Below the pieces are notes generated by a model. That model did not search any database. It worked only from the letters and a program-made list of their open reading frames with translations, and was not told where the DNA came from. A DNA stretch of 64,000 bases from Vogesella mureinivorans (GTDB lineage Bacteria > Pseudomonadota > Gammaproteobacteria > Burkholderiales > Chromobacteriaceae). Each line of letters starts with the position of its first letter. Position 1 is the first letter of the stretch. The stretch is from positions 1 through 64,000 of the forward strand of contig NZ_VMTV02000178.1 of the NCBI RefSeq assembly GCF_007644035.1, written 5' to 3'. Shown piece by piece: positions 19,699 through 29,198 of this stretch. A program made the translations under genes and the position numbers.

Positions 19699-20186
19699 GA
19701 TTTTTCCTCGCGAGGGTGTTGCTCACCCCCTGTAATGTTCACTTCTGCCGTTTCAAAACGACCAAACCCAACCCTACCCTGCGGCCAACCCGGCATGCAA
19801 TATGCCCAAGGGCACAAACGCTACTGCCAGCAGGCACACGACAGCACTTTTTTACCTTGGCAACCTGGCTTTATCCCCGATGACAAGTGGCACGCCACAT
19901 ACAGCAAGCACGCGGCCAACCAGCCATCAGCAGGGCAACATGACACCTCTCGCGCACCAGAATGATGCCCGCCAGCCTTGCAGCCAGACCAGATTAGCCG
20001 ATGTTTAATAAAATTGACAACACACATGCAAAAGTCGGGCCAGCGCAGCACGAGAAGCAAAAAAATGCCGCGGCGCAGCACAAAAATGCTGACACCACAG
20101 CAAGATGCCCGATTTTAGCGGATGGGCACCGCAACACAGGCCGCTCACCAGCCCGTGCGTTTAATCCTTCCAACAGCTGGCCACTT
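19699..20186. other. 488-base intergenic region upstream of potG
   Basis: No coding frame is supported. Two copies of the window's 9-mer lie here (GCGGCCAAC at 19781 and 19912). A possible minus-strand promoter for potG is TTGTCA (20020-20015), an 18-base spacer and TAATCT (19996-19991); that would give a leader of nearly 290 bases. The region is moderately A/T-rich near 20010 and 20060. There is no obvious terminator for the EAL-CBS-GGDEF gene whose stop is at 20187. Confidence 0.55.
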
Positions 20187-21974
20187 TTAATGCATTACTG
20201 CGGCCATGACATCATTTTCGATATAAATAGCGCTACCATCCTGTTTTTTCGCCATTTTTTTGGCCTGAGTCGCGGCGGACGCCACCGCATAGTGCGAGGC
20301 AAAAAAGCCCGGCCTAACCTGCAAGACCCCGATAGACACGCTGGTTAGCGGGAAAAACCGCACCTGCCCCTCGCGGTCTGCCACGCAAAACCCGCCGGCC
20401 AGGCGGTCGCCCTCGGAAAACAGCGCCAGCACGCTCTGATCAAATTGTTGCAATACGCGCTGCAAACGCAGCTCCCAGTTGCAGCTTTGCAACAACAACA
20501 CAAAATCATCCCCGCCAACATGGCCGACAAAATCACGCGCGCTGTCCACTGCAGCTTCCAGAATGGTGCCTAACAGGCGAATCATGTCATCGCCTGCACC
20601 ATAACCGTACTGGTCGTTAAAAGGCTTGAAGTGATCCAGGTCGACATAGGCCACAGCAAAACTGCGCCCTTCGTCCAGCAAGCGCGCCACCTCGTCGCTA
20701 ATGGGCACATTGCCTGGCAAGCCGGTAAGCGGGTTGGCATAGCGTGCGGCCAACAGCTGCTGCTCGCTGATCACCCGCATCAAGTCGTGGCCTGTGCCCA
20801 TGCCCAGATAGTGGCCTTCTTCCACAATGATGAAGCCATCCAGCAAATGGCGGCGGTCGGCCGCCACCACGCGGTGGGAAAGCGTCTGGATATCCAGATC
20901 GGCGGGCACCACCAGCGGCGCGCCATCGGCCAGGGTCATGCAGGATTTCTTGGCCAGTAATTCGCGGCTGAATGGCTTGGCAAACGATTCCAGCACATGG
21001 TGGCGCGACAGCAGCCCCACCGGCCGGCTGCCACGCAGCACCGGTATGGCAAACAGGTCGGGCTGGTCGGCAAACAACCGATAGGCCTGCTCGCAGTTGG
21101 CCGTATCAGGCAGGGCCTGCACCGGCAGCAGCAGGCTGCGCGCCTGCGGTAGCGTGCGGCCAACCCTGACCGGGGCATAGCCTGGCAGGGTGTAGCGCGT
21201 GGCCTTGCCCGGCTTGGCCACCGGGCGCGACATCAGATAGCCCTGCCCCATCAGCACGCCTAGGTCGCGCAGCACCGCCAGCTCTTCGGCCTGCTCTACG
21301 CCTTCGGCCACCAAGGTAGAGCCGGCGGCACGTGCCATATCGACCAGCGAGCGGACAAATTGCAGTTTTATCGGGTCCTGGTGAATATTTTGAACAAAGT
21401 ACTTATCAAGCTTGACCAGTTCCGGGCCCAGCTCGCTCCACAGCCGCAAGTTCGAATACCCCTCACCCAAATCATCCAACGCCAGCCTCAAGCCGCTAGC
21501 CCGCAAGGCATCCACCACTTTGCGCAGCACAGGGTAGCCGGCATTGGGGCGTGTTTCGGTGAGCTCCAGCACCACCCGCTCCGGTGGCACGCCGCTCACC
21601 GCCAGCATACCCAGCAGCCCATCTACCGTCAGGTCTTCGCACAGCAGCGTATCTGGCATCACGTTCATGAATAGCTGGCCGGGTAGCTGCTGCCGGGCAA
21701 ACTCGCGCAACACCACGGCCATGCATACCTGATCGAGCACGGCAGACAGGCCTGCCTCGGCCGCGTAGGCAAACAAGGCCACAGGGGAATGCAGAATGGA
21801 GTCGGACGGCCCGCGCACCAGCGCCTCGTAACCCACCAGCTCGCCAGAAGCCAGATAAACAATGGGCTGGAACACAACCTGCACCAGGCCTTCGCGGATA
21901 ATTTTCTCCAGCAGCAGGCGGCTAGGGGCGGGCTGTGGCATGGCGTGCGTCACATCATCAAGACATGTATTCAT
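20187..21974 (-). CDS. EAL-CBS-GGDEF c-di-GMP signalling protein
   Basis: The 595-residue soluble protein has an unusual order. An N-terminal EAL domain (about 20-250) has the EAL motif in GYEALVRG (residues 50-52), NVMPDTL, ELTE, LDDLGEGYSNL and VAEGVEQ, so the phosphodiesterase residues look intact. A CBS-pair region (about 290-400) follows. A C-terminal GGDEF domain (about 420-590) has GGDDF in place of GGDEF near 490. Asp for Glu at this position may weaken cyclase activity. There is no membrane segment. ATG 21974 is preferred to a GTG eight codons earlier because AGCAGG precedes it. CBS domains often bind adenine nucleotides; sensing by them is an inference. Confidence 0.85.
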   Translation of the reverse strand: MNTCLDDVTHAMPQPAPSRLLLEKIIREGLVQVVFQPIVYLASGELVGYEALVRGPSDSILHSPVALFAYAAEAGLSAVLDQVCMAVVLREFARQQLPGQLFMNVMPDTLLCEDLTVDGLLGMLAVSGVPPERVVLELTETRPNAGYPVLRKVVDALRASGLRLALDDLGEGYSNLRLWSELGPELVKLDKYFVQNIHQDPIKLQFVRSLVDMARAAGSTLVAEGVEQAEELAVLRDLGVLMGQGYLMSRPVAKPGKATRYTLPGYAPVRVGRTLPQARSLLLPVQALPDTANCEQAYRLFADQPDLFAIPVLRGSRPVGLLSRHHVLESFAKPFSRELLAKKSCMTLADGAPLVVPADLDIQTLSHRVVAADRRHLLDGFIIVEEGHYLGMGTGHDLMRVISEQQLLAARYANPLTGLPGNVPISDEVARLLDEGRSFAVAYVDLDHFKPFNDQYGYGAGDDMIRLLGTILEAAVDSARDFVGHVGGDDFVLLLQSCNWELRLQRVLQQFDQSVLALFSEGDRLAGGFCVADREGQVRFFPLTSVSIGVLQVRPGFFASHYAVASAATQAKKMAKKQDGSAIYIENDVMAAVMH

Positions 21975-22119
21975 GGTGAACCTGCTATCGAGTACCACGG
22001 CACTTTAGTAGGTATTTGTGACAGATAATGCAGACCGCCCCGCCGCCCAAGCTGCATTGCCCGCGCAGGCCAGATGAAATTGCCTAGAATGGAGAAAACA
22101 GCAGCATAGGGAGCGCACC

Positions 22120-22908
22120 ATGCCATTCATGCAAATCGACCAGCGCCAGCTGTATTACGAAGTCAGCGGCCAGGGCAGCCAAGCACTCATGCTGTTTAAC
22201 GGCCTGACCATGAGCACGGCAGCATGGACACTGATGGCACCCATGCTGGAGCAGCGTTTCCAGCTGATTCGCCTGGATTTTCAGGGCCAGGGCCAAAGCG
22301 AGCGCACCGAGCAGCCCGCCTACGCCCTGGCGCGCCAGGCAGACGATGCCGCGGCGCTGCTGGACCACCTGGGCCTGGATCAGGTTTACCTGGCGGGGCT
22401 GTCTTATGGCGGCATGGTGGCGCAGCATTTCGCCCGTCGCCACCCGCAACGGGTTGGCCGCTTATTGCTAGCGGCCACTTTAGCGTGGTCGGATGCCATT
22501 AATACCCAGATTGCGTTAAGCTGGTCCCAGGCAGAAGCCGCCGGTGGTGCTGACTTACGCTTTGACATCAGCCTGCCATGGCTGTTTTCCAGCCGCTTCC
22601 TGCAGGCAAGCCAAGCCATGCTGCCCGACCTGAAACGCATTGCCGCCACCGTAGAGTGGGCTGCCATCGAACGCATCATTGCCGGGGTCATGGCGCATGA
22701 TGCGCGTAGCTGGCTAGGCGACCTGGCTGTACCCACACACATTATCGTAGGAGACGAAGACCGCCTGACCCCGCTCTACCAGGCACGGCTACTGCAACAA
22801 GGCATATCCGGCGCCAGCCTTAGCGTCCTACCCGGCGCCGGCCACGCACTACACCTGGAAGCACCGCAACTGTTTTGCCAACACATTTTCCAGTTTGCCA
22901 CCCCGTAA
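22120..22908 (+). CDS. Alpha/beta-fold hydrolase
   Basis: This 262-residue protein has the catalytic Ser in the elbow GLSYGG near residue 95, the Asp in VGDEDRLTP near 212 and the His in GAGHALHLE near 240. The start MPFMQIDQRQLYYEVSGQG is typical of the family related to 3-oxoadipate enol-lactonases and esterases. Substrate unknown. Twelve bases separate it from the enoyl-CoA hydratase gene, so the pair is probably co-transcribed and may act on acyl thioesters or esters. Confidence 0.82.
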   Translation: MPFMQIDQRQLYYEVSGQGSQALMLFNGLTMSTAAWTLMAPMLEQRFQLIRLDFQGQGQSERTEQPAYALARQADDAAALLDHLGLDQVYLAGLSYGGMVAQHFARRHPQRVGRLLLAATLAWSDAINTQIALSWSQAEAAGGADLRFDISLPWLFSSRFLQASQAMLPDLKRIAATVEWAAIERIIAGVMAHDARSWLGDLAVPTHIIVGDEDRLTPLYQARLLQQGISGASLSVLPGAGHALHLEAPQLFCQHIFQFATP

Positions 22909-22920
22909 AGGAGGTTTCTC

Positions 22921-23709
22921 ATGGCCCAGGACTGCATCCTGCTGTCTGTAGACGATCGTAATATCGCCACGCTGTCACTCAACCGGCCAGAGCTGCATAA
23001 CGCCGTCGATGACACCCTGGCACTGCGCCTCACCCGCGAGCTGAAAGAGCTGGGCCGCGACCCGTCCATTCGTGCCATCGTCCTGACCGGCAGCGGCATG
23101 AACTTCTCTACCGGGCACGACATGCAATGGCTGGAAAGGCTCAACACCGCCGACGATGCCACATTGCAACAACAAGCACGCCTGCTGGCCGACCTGATGG
23201 TGGTGCTGGATACCTTGCCCAAACCCACCATTGCCAAGGTGCACGGCTCGGCATTCGGTATTGGCGTAGGGCTGGTGGCATGCTGCGACGTGGCCATTTC
23301 CTGCACCGACAGCCTGTTCGGATTTTCCGAGGTCAAGCTGGGTAGCATCCCGTCCTCCATTGCGCCGTACATCATTCGCGCCATCGGCGCGCGCGCAGCG
23401 CGGCGCTACTTCATCACGGCAGAGCGCTTTAATGCAGGCAAGGCCAAACGACTAGGCCTGGTACACCAGGTAGTCGAGGCCGAAGAGCTGGACGCCAGCC
23501 TGGAAATGACCCTGCGCCACCTGCTGCACAATGGCCCGCAAGCCATGGTGGCGGCCAAGCAGCTGATAAACGATATCAGCCAGCTGGGCACCAGCCAGGC
23601 CGCGCTGGATATCAGCATCGAGCGCATCACCAGCGTACGCACCAGCGAAGAGGGCCGCGAAGGCATCTATGCCTATCTGCAAAAAAGAGCACCTAACTGG
23701 ATGCCCTGA
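22921..23709 (+). CDS. Enoyl-CoA hydratase/isomerase family protein
   Basis: The 262-residue crotonase-fold protein has the oxyanion-hole segments FSTGHDMQWL near 62 and KVHGSAFGIGVGLVACCDVAI near 107, and the conserved FSEVKLGSIPSSIAPYIIRAIG near 137. The C-terminus (EEGREGIYAYLQKRAPNW) resembles methylglutaconyl-CoA hydratases of leucine catabolism, but other hydratases share it and no other liu genes are nearby. The start has a perfect AAAGGAGG site. It forms an operon with the preceding hydrolase. Confidence 0.85.
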   Translation: MAQDCILLSVDDRNIATLSLNRPELHNAVDDTLALRLTRELKELGRDPSIRAIVLTGSGMNFSTGHDMQWLERLNTADDATLQQQARLLADLMVVLDTLPKPTIAKVHGSAFGIGVGLVACCDVAISCTDSLFGFSEVKLGSIPSSIAPYIIRAIGARAARRYFITAERFNAGKAKRLGLVHQVVEAEELDASLEMTLRHLLHNGPQAMVAAKQLINDISQLGTSQAALDISIERITSVRTSEEGREGIYAYLQKRAPNWMP

Positions 23710-23805
23710 TTTGCACGATTGCGCCATCAACGTTCAGACCCGTGCCGCCAGCGTATGGCAGCGCGGGTCTTTGTTTAGAATGGGCCGAACCGATAAGGAA
23801 ACAGC

Positions 23806-24813
23806 ATGCGCCCATTCGAACCCGCCCAGGATTTTCTCTCCCTTAGCCTGCAAGGCCTGCAGCCACAACAAGCCACATGGCAACAGCACGGCATTCACGC
23901 CCACTGGCTGGGCCATGGCCTGTTACGGCTCTCTCCCAGCGAACCGGAGGCCACTCTGCCGCACCTGCTCCTGTCGGCAGGCGTACATGGCAACGAAACG
24001 GCCCCCATAGAAGTGTTGGCAGGTATCGTGAATGACCTGCTGGCGGGCAGCCTGCCACTCCGCGCACACGTGCTGATCGTGCTGGGCAACCTGCCGGCCA
24101 TGCGCCAGGGCAAGCGCTTTATCGACTACGACATGAACCGCCTGTTCAACGGGCAGCACAGCAGCCAGCCAGCCGCCGCCGAGGCAGTGCGCGCCGCCGA
24201 GCTGGAGCAGCTGGCTCTGGCATTCTTTAGCCCGTCCACGGGCACCAAACGGCATTACGACCTGCACACCGCCATACGCGGCTCGGTGTTCGAACGCTTT
24301 GCCATCTACCCCTACCTGCACGAGCGCCCGCACAACCGTGAACAGCTGATGTGGCTGGCCCAGGCCGATATCGGCACCGTGCTGCTACACAGCAAGCCAG
24401 CAGCCACCTTTAGCTACTTCACCAGCCAGCACTGCCAGGCCGATGCCTTTACGCTGGAGCTGGGCAAGGCACGCCCGTTCGGCCAGAACGACCTGAGCCG
24501 CTTTGCCGGCATAGACCTGGCACTGCGCCAGCTTGTCAGCGGCCAACAGCCCGCCACCCCGGCCTACGATGCCAGCCAGCTGCAGCTGTTTCGCGCCAGC
24601 TACGACCTGATCAAGCACAGCGGCGACTTTGTCCTGCACCTGGCCGACGACGTGGAAAACTTCACGGCACTGCCTGACGGCATGCTGATCGCCGAAGACG
24701 GCGCTATCCGCCACCTGGCGAAAGGTGGGCAAGAGCGCATCCTGTTTCCCAACCCCCGCGTCAGCATCGGCCTACGGGCCGGCATCATCATCGCCCCGAG
24801 CAGCCTCGACTAG
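23806..24813 (+). CDS. astE: Succinylglutamate desuccinylase
   Basis: The 335-residue protein is full length for AstE, the zinc enzyme that releases succinate and glutamate in the last step of the arginine succinyltransferase pathway. Zinc ligands are His61 and Glu64 in GVHGNETAP and His154 in YDLHTAIRG; the catalytic Glu is expected in FTLELGK near 215. AAGGA precedes the ATG. The rest of the ast operon is not in this window, so astE stands alone here. It ends at a bidirectional terminator. Confidence 0.92.
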   Translation: MRPFEPAQDFLSLSLQGLQPQQATWQQHGIHAHWLGHGLLRLSPSEPEATLPHLLLSAGVHGNETAPIEVLAGIVNDLLAGSLPLRAHVLIVLGNLPAMRQGKRFIDYDMNRLFNGQHSSQPAAAEAVRAAELEQLALAFFSPSTGTKRHYDLHTAIRGSVFERFAIYPYLHERPHNREQLMWLAQADIGTVLLHSKPAATFSYFTSQHCQADAFTLELGKARPFGQNDLSRFAGIDLALRQLVSGQQPATPAYDASQLQLFRASYDLIKHSGDFVLHLADDVENFTALPDGMLIAEDGAIRHLAKGGQERILFPNPRVSIGLRAGIIIAPSSLD

Positions 24814-24869
24814 ACAGATATCCACAGCAAATCGGGAAAAAGCTGTGGACAAGCTGTGAAAACCACAAA

Positions 24870-24912
24870 AAAAATATGCGGCATCAGCCACTTGGCTATG
24901 CCGCATATTTTT
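24870..24912. terminator. Bidirectional terminator between astE and the GGDEF-EAL gene
   Basis: Long inverted arms (AAAAATATGCGGCAT and complement, with an inner AGCC/GGCT extension) end in five T on both strands. It lies between two convergent genes. Confidence 0.9.
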
Positions 24913-24937
24913 CAGGCAAACCGCCTTCCCGCAAACG

Positions 24938-27262
24938 CTAGCGCCCCGCCTGCGCCCCGGCCTGATAGTTGCGCAGCCAGCTGGCAAATGCGGCCAACGG
25001 TACAGGACGAGAGTAAAAGTAGCCCTGGCCGAAATCGCAACCCAGCTCACGCAGCTTGTCGCTGATCTCGCGCGTTTCTACTCCCTCGGCCACAACGGTA
25101 AAGCCCAGCGAATGCGCCAGCTCGGTCGTAGAGCGCACAATCATGGCATCGGCCTCGCTCTCGACTACCTCTTTCACAAAGGCCCGGTCTATCTTCAGCT
25201 CCGAAACCGGCAGCTGCTTGACGTAAGCCAGCGACGAATAACCCGTGCCGTAGTCATCAATAGCCAGCGCCATGCCCATATTGCGCAAAGCATGCAGGGT
25301 TTCCAGCGCGCGATCCGGGTCTTCCATCACACCGCTTTCGGTGATTTCCAGGCACAGGTACTCTTTGGGCAAGCCTGCCATGCGCAGGCAGCTATCAACA
25401 AACGCCGGCAGCGCAGCGTCCAGCAAATCCCGCGTGGACAGGTTGACCGAAATGCGCACCGGCGAGCCTGCGGCCAACAGCTCGGCGCCATCGATACAGG
25501 CGCGCGCAATTACCCAGTGGGTAATCTCGCGGATATAGCCGGTTTGCTCGGCAAAGGGGATAAACTCGAACGGCGGCACAAAACCGCGCACCGGGTGCTC
25601 CCAGCGCACCAGTGCTTCGGCTTCGCAATGCAGGCTGCCATCCAGCGCCACTTTGGGCTGGTAATGCAGGGTAAGCTGCTCCTGATTCAGCGCTTCTTTC
25701 AGGTCACCCAGCAGGGAAAGATGTTCTTCGCGGAACTGGCGCTTGGCCGCATCGTATACCGACACGGTGCACTTCTTGCGCTTGGACACATACATGGCCT
25801 CGTCCGCGCAGCGCAGCAGGTCCTGCGCGGTAGCCGCGTGTTCCGGGTAGCACGCAATACCGATACTGGCCCGCACATCCAGCTTCCGCTCATCTACCGC
25901 CAGCTGCCGCTCAAAGCCCTGTAGCACCGCCTGCAACACTTCCTGGTAATCGGTACCGGATACAACAAAAGCAAACTCGTCACCGCCAAGGCGGGCCAGC
26001 ACACCACCAAAGCGGGCCACCTCGGCGTGCAGCCAGAAACCGATACGCATGATCACCCGGTCACCCGCCACATGGCCCAGGGTGTCATTCAGCTGCTGGA
26101 AACGGTCCAGATCCAGCAACATCACGGTCTGGCTCTGCGCGCTACCTTCCAGCCGGCGGCCCAGCTCGCTCAAGAAGCCGGCACGGTTTACCAGACCCGT
26201 CAGCGTGTCACGGTAAGCCAGCGCCAGGATTTCCTGCTCGCGCTCGGCAATGGCCGTCTGCATGTGATCCAGGCTGTCGGCCAGCTCGGCCAGCTCGCTG
26301 GTTTCCGGCCGTTCTACTTTTTCGGCATAGCTGCCATCACGAATCTTTTTGGCTACCGTCACCAACCGGTGCAAGGGCGTCGTCACTACCCCCGCCACCT
26401 TGAAACTGGCAAGAATGCACAACAGCAGGCTGGCAATGGCCAGCGCCAGCAAGGCTTTTTGCAAAGCATAAAACGGCGCCAGGATCTCCTGCAGCGGGCG
26501 CTGCAGCACGGCATAAACCTTGTCGCCGCTACCACTGGCAATGGGCAACAAACGGGACTGGTGTGGTGCACCAGCCAGCTCCAGACGCTTTTCGTGCGTA
26601 GGGTGGGCCAACAGGTCTTTCAGCTGGTCAGGCGGCAACGTGGACGCAAAACTGTGCCAGCCACCCTTGCCATCCTTGGTCATGAAGGTGACTTCCAGAT
26701 CGGACATTTCTTTCAGGTCATTGGCCACCTTCTCGGTAAGCTTCACACCTAGCGTAATCCAGCCGATGACCACGGGTGCCTTCACCGGCACCACCACCAG
26801 CTCGTATGCCTGGCCTTTTACCACTTTGATACCGCTGGCCACGCCGTCTTTGCGAGCGGCTTGCATCAGATCGGGGAAGGGATACACACCATCGCGCGCC
26901 ACCCCCAGGTTATCAGCGGGTACCGCACCCTGCAGGTCACTGAGCAACACCAGCTCGGCCCCCAGGCGGGTAGCATGGTTGTTCAGCGCGGACAGCATCG
27001 TGGGGCCATCTGCTGTGGCCAGTGCCTCGCGGAACGCAAAATCCCCTACCAGCACCTGCGTGGCCTGAATCAGCAGCTTGCTGTTTTGCTCAAGCAGCCG
27101 GTTGAACACCCGCTGCCCGGTTTCCAGCTCTTGCTCGGCCTGCTCTTCGAAAATACCCAGGTTGGCCGCACTGACCATAAAAAAAGACACCCCCAGCACC
27201 ACCGCCAGCAAGGTGGTAAACAGCAGGGTTACCCTGAAACGCAAAGTTTTGGCCAAGCGCAC
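24938..27262 (-). CDS. Membrane-bound GGDEF-EAL c-di-GMP protein with periplasmic sensor
   Basis: The 774-residue protein has a membrane helix at about 9-31, a periplasmic sensor region (32-267), a second helix (268-290), a HAMP-like linker (290-345), a GGDEF domain (GGDEF at 426-430) and an EAL domain (EAL at 549-551, with DDYGTGYSSLAYVKQLP and VAEGVET). Both active sites look intact; no RxxD inhibitory site precedes GGDEF. The sensor resembles the double-CACHE class. The GTG start lies one base after the stop of the cupredoxin-like gene, so the two are coupled, and the neighbour may provide or bind the signal. Confidence 0.92.
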   Translation of the reverse strand: MRLAKTLRFRVTLLFTTLLAVVLGVSFFMVSAANLGIFEEQAEQELETGQRVFNRLLEQNSKLLIQATQVLVGDFAFREALATADGPTMLSALNNHATRLGAELVLLSDLQGAVPADNLGVARDGVYPFPDLMQAARKDGVASGIKVVKGQAYELVVVPVKAPVVIGWITLGVKLTEKVANDLKEMSDLEVTFMTKDGKGGWHSFASTLPPDQLKDLLAHPTHEKRLELAGAPHQSRLLPIASGSGDKVYAVLQRPLQEILAPFYALQKALLALAIASLLLCILASFKVAGVVTTPLHRLVTVAKKIRDGSYAEKVERPETSELAELADSLDHMQTAIAEREQEILALAYRDTLTGLVNRAGFLSELGRRLEGSAQSQTVMLLDLDRFQQLNDTLGHVAGDRVIMRIGFWLHAEVARFGGVLARLGGDEFAFVVSGTDYQEVLQAVLQGFERQLAVDERKLDVRASIGIACYPEHAATAQDLLRCADEAMYVSKRKKCTVSVYDAAKRQFREEHLSLLGDLKEALNQEQLTLHYQPKVALDGSLHCEAEALVRWEHPVRGFVPPFEFIPFAEQTGYIREITHWVIARACIDGAELLAAGSPVRISVNLSTRDLLDAALPAFVDSCLRMAGLPKEYLCLEITESGVMEDPDRALETLHALRNMGMALAIDDYGTGYSSLAYVKQLPVSELKIDRAFVKEVVESEADAMIVRSTTELAHSLGFTVVAEGVETREISDKLRELGCDFGQGYFYSRPVPLAAFASWLRNYQAGAQAGR

Positions 27263-27263
27263 A

Positions 27264-27890
27264 TCAACCCCCTTGCCGGCGCAAGTCTGGCTTGCTCAAT
27301 GTGACTCTGGCCCGCACAGTCTGCGCGGCGGCCCCTACTTTGATTTGCTGCATCATTTCTTCTTTCATACGGGGGTGCCATATCATCATGTTGTAATCAC
27401 CCGCCGGAACATTTTCTACTACGGCATTACCACGGTCTTTACTCACCGCAAACCAGGGCGTTTCCACCACCAGCACATACGCCAGCATCCAGTCGTGGAT
27501 ATTACAGCCCAGTGCTACCAGGCCCGGCTTGTCAAACACCACGGGCTGGCTGGGCGTACCCGAATACAGTTTCAGATCAAATAACTTGGGTGCAGAAAAC
27601 GAATACACGTGGTGGCGCACAGTGTCTTTATTGGGAAAAGAGACTGCCGTGCCTGTTTGAACAACGGATACATAGGGCACAAAAGTCTTGTCTACCTGCT
27701 CGATAGACCCCTTTTGCCCACCCTTCGGCGCCCTGCCCTGCAGTGGCTGCAAGTACACGGCCGCATCCGCCAACGCCACGCCCTGGCTATCGCTAACGGC
27801 AACCGTGACATCAGCACCTAGCGCTGGCATGGACAGCAAGCTTGTCAACACAAGGGCGCTGACACCCGCCGCTATTTTGTCATATGTCAT
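27264..27890 (-). CDS. Exported cupredoxin-like protein (methylamine-utilisation-type)
   Basis: This 208-residue protein has a signal peptide (hydrophobic VSALVLTSLLSMPALGA, cleavage probably after LGA). The mature part resembles cupredoxins: a first His in VRHHVYSFS near 95, then GCNIHDWM near 128, which supplies Cys, His and Met in the spacing of a type-1 copper site. NKDTVRHHVYSFS is typical of proteins annotated as methylamine utilisation protein. A periplasmic copper-binding or electron-transfer role is inferred. It is the first gene of a two-gene operon with the GGDEF-EAL sensor. Confidence 0.78.
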   Translation of the reverse strand: MTYDKIAAGVSALVLTSLLSMPALGADVTVAVSDSQGVALADAAVYLQPLQGRAPKGGQKGSIEQVDKTFVPYVSVVQTGTAVSFPNKDTVRHHVYSFSAPKLFDLKLYSGTPSQPVVFDKPGLVALGCNIHDWMLAYVLVVETPWFAVSKDRGNAVVENVPAGDYNMMIWHPRMKEEMMQQIKVGAAAQTVRARVTLSKPDLRRQGG

Positions 27891-28248
27891 CTGGCCGCCT
27901 CATGCTTGTATCGCGTCATTATCCAACAAAGCAGCAGACTGGCACACTTGAAGTGGCACGCAAATTAATACAACTCAAGTTAAAGCCTAACTTTTGATAT
28001 TTTTCAGTTTTAAAAAATAGCCAACAACCTGGCCATCATCCATAAAACTGCGCATTGCATTATAAAATGCAAAAGGAATTATCCGCCAGTTCATCTACAG
28101 GCCTTGCAAAATGAAACCCCCTGCTTGCAAAGCAAACAGGGGGTTTCATTGGCAGGCATACTAGCTATTCGACAGTACGGCAGTTTCATGGCGCCGTTAC
28201 AGGCACAGCGACACGCCATACTGCCGCAGCCAGCAGCTGTGCTAGCTA
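27891..28248. other. Intergenic region between accD and the cupredoxin-like gene
   Basis: The 358 bases are A/T-rich in the half near the cupredoxin-like gene, as expected for its promoter. The other half holds a long hairpin (28110-28150) that probably terminates accD. I see no gene here. Confidence 0.6.
28110..28150 (-). terminator. Hairpin, probable accD terminator
   Basis: Perfect 14-base arms (AATGAAACCCCCTG and complement) enclose an inner TTGC/GCAA pairing. On the minus strand the stem ends in GGGGGTTTCATTTT, a broken T tract, about 100 bases past the accD stop. Confidence 0.65.
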
Positions 28249-29121
28249 TCAGGCAGCAACCGTCGGCTCTTTTTGCAGCATGGCCAGCAGGGTGGCCACA
28301 CGCAGCTTCAGCTCCCGACGATCAACGATCATGTCGATGGCGCCTTTTTCCACCAGGAACTCCGAGCGCTGGAAGCCTTCCGGCAGCGTTTCACGCACGG
28401 TCTGCTCGATCACACGCGGGCCGGCAAAGCCGATCAGCGCGCCTGGCTCACCGATAACCACATCGCCCAGGAAAGCAAACGAGGCCGACACACCGCCCAT
28501 GGTAGGGTCGGTGAGGATGGAAATGAACGGCAGATGGTGATCAGACAACAGCTGCAGTGCGGCCGAGGTCTTGGCCATTTGCATCAGCGAATTCAGGCCT
28601 TCCTGCATGCGCGCCCCACCAGAGGCAGCCACGCAGACAAACGGCGCACGCGCTTCCACGGCGGCTTGTACGCCACGCACGAAACGCTCACCGACAACCG
28701 AGCCCATGGAGCCGCCGATAAAGCGGAACTCGAACGCAGCCACGACCACCGGCAAATTGTGGATACTGCCCTGCATCACGACCAGCGCGTCGTCTTCACC
28801 GGTGGTTTCCTGCGCGGCATCCAGACGGTCCGGGTAGCGTTTGCTGTCCTTGAACTTCAAAATGTCTACCGGTTTGACTTCGGCACCTATTTCACGGCGG
28901 CCTTCGGCGTCCAGCAGGACATCCAGGCGCTCACGGGCGTGAATCGGGTGGTGATGGCCACACTTGGGGCAGACCTGCAGGTTGCTTTGGAGGTCGGTAT
29001 GGTAAAGCACCGCCTCGCAGGCCGGGCACTTGCTCCACAGCCCCTCCGGCACCGCCGACGACTTGCTCACGCGCGTATCGCGCTTGATCTTCGGCGGCAG
29101 GAGTTTGTTCAACCAGCTCAT
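28249..29121 (-). CDS. accD: Acetyl-CoA carboxylase carboxyltransferase, beta subunit
   Basis: The 290-residue protein is full length for AccD. It begins [13 protein letters not shown], followed by a four-Cys zinc ribbon (CPAC near 32-35 and CPKC near 51-54), then the carboxyltransferase fold with [23 protein letters not shown] and [11 protein letters not shown]. With AccA it transfers CO2 from biotin to acetyl-CoA to make malonyl-CoA. A strong AAGGAG site precedes the ATG. It lies 78 bases after trpA, the usual betaproteobacterial order; folC, often next, is not here. Confidence 0.97.
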   Translation of the reverse strand: MSWLNKLLPPKIKRDTRVSKSSAVPEGLWSKCPACEAVLYHTDLQSNLQVCPKCGHHHPIHARERLDVLLDAEGRREIGAEVKPVDILKFKDSKRYPDRLDAAQETTGEDDALVVMQGSIHNLPVVVAAFEFRFIGGSMGSVVGERFVRGVQAAVEARAPFVCVAASGGARMQEGLNSLMQMAKTSAALQLLSDHHLPFISILTDPTMGGVSASFAFLGDVVIGEPGALIGFAGPRVIEQTVRETLPEGFQRSEFLVEKGAIDMIVDRRELKLRVATLLAMLQKEPTVAA

Positions 29122-29142
29122 GCTGACTCCTTGAATCTAAAG

Positions 29143-29169
29143 CTGCGGCCAACATGGTGCTGGCCGCAG
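29143..29169. repeat. Hairpin between trpA and accD with one arm matching the 9-mer repeat
   Basis: CTGCGGCCA (29143-29151) and TGGCCGCAG (29161-29169) form a perfect 9-bp stem with a 9-base loop. The left arm contains an exact GCGGCCAAC (29145-29153); the right arm is a one-base variant. No T tract follows on the minus strand. Confidence 0.65.
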
Positions 29170-29198
29170 TATCACTGGAACGGGTATCCAGTATTGTC

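Noticed and set aside
19991-20020. potG promoter (TTGTCA, 18 bases, TAATCT)
   Set aside because: Not listed as a firm feature because the spacer is long and the leader would be nearly 290 bases; mentioned only in the intergenic entry.
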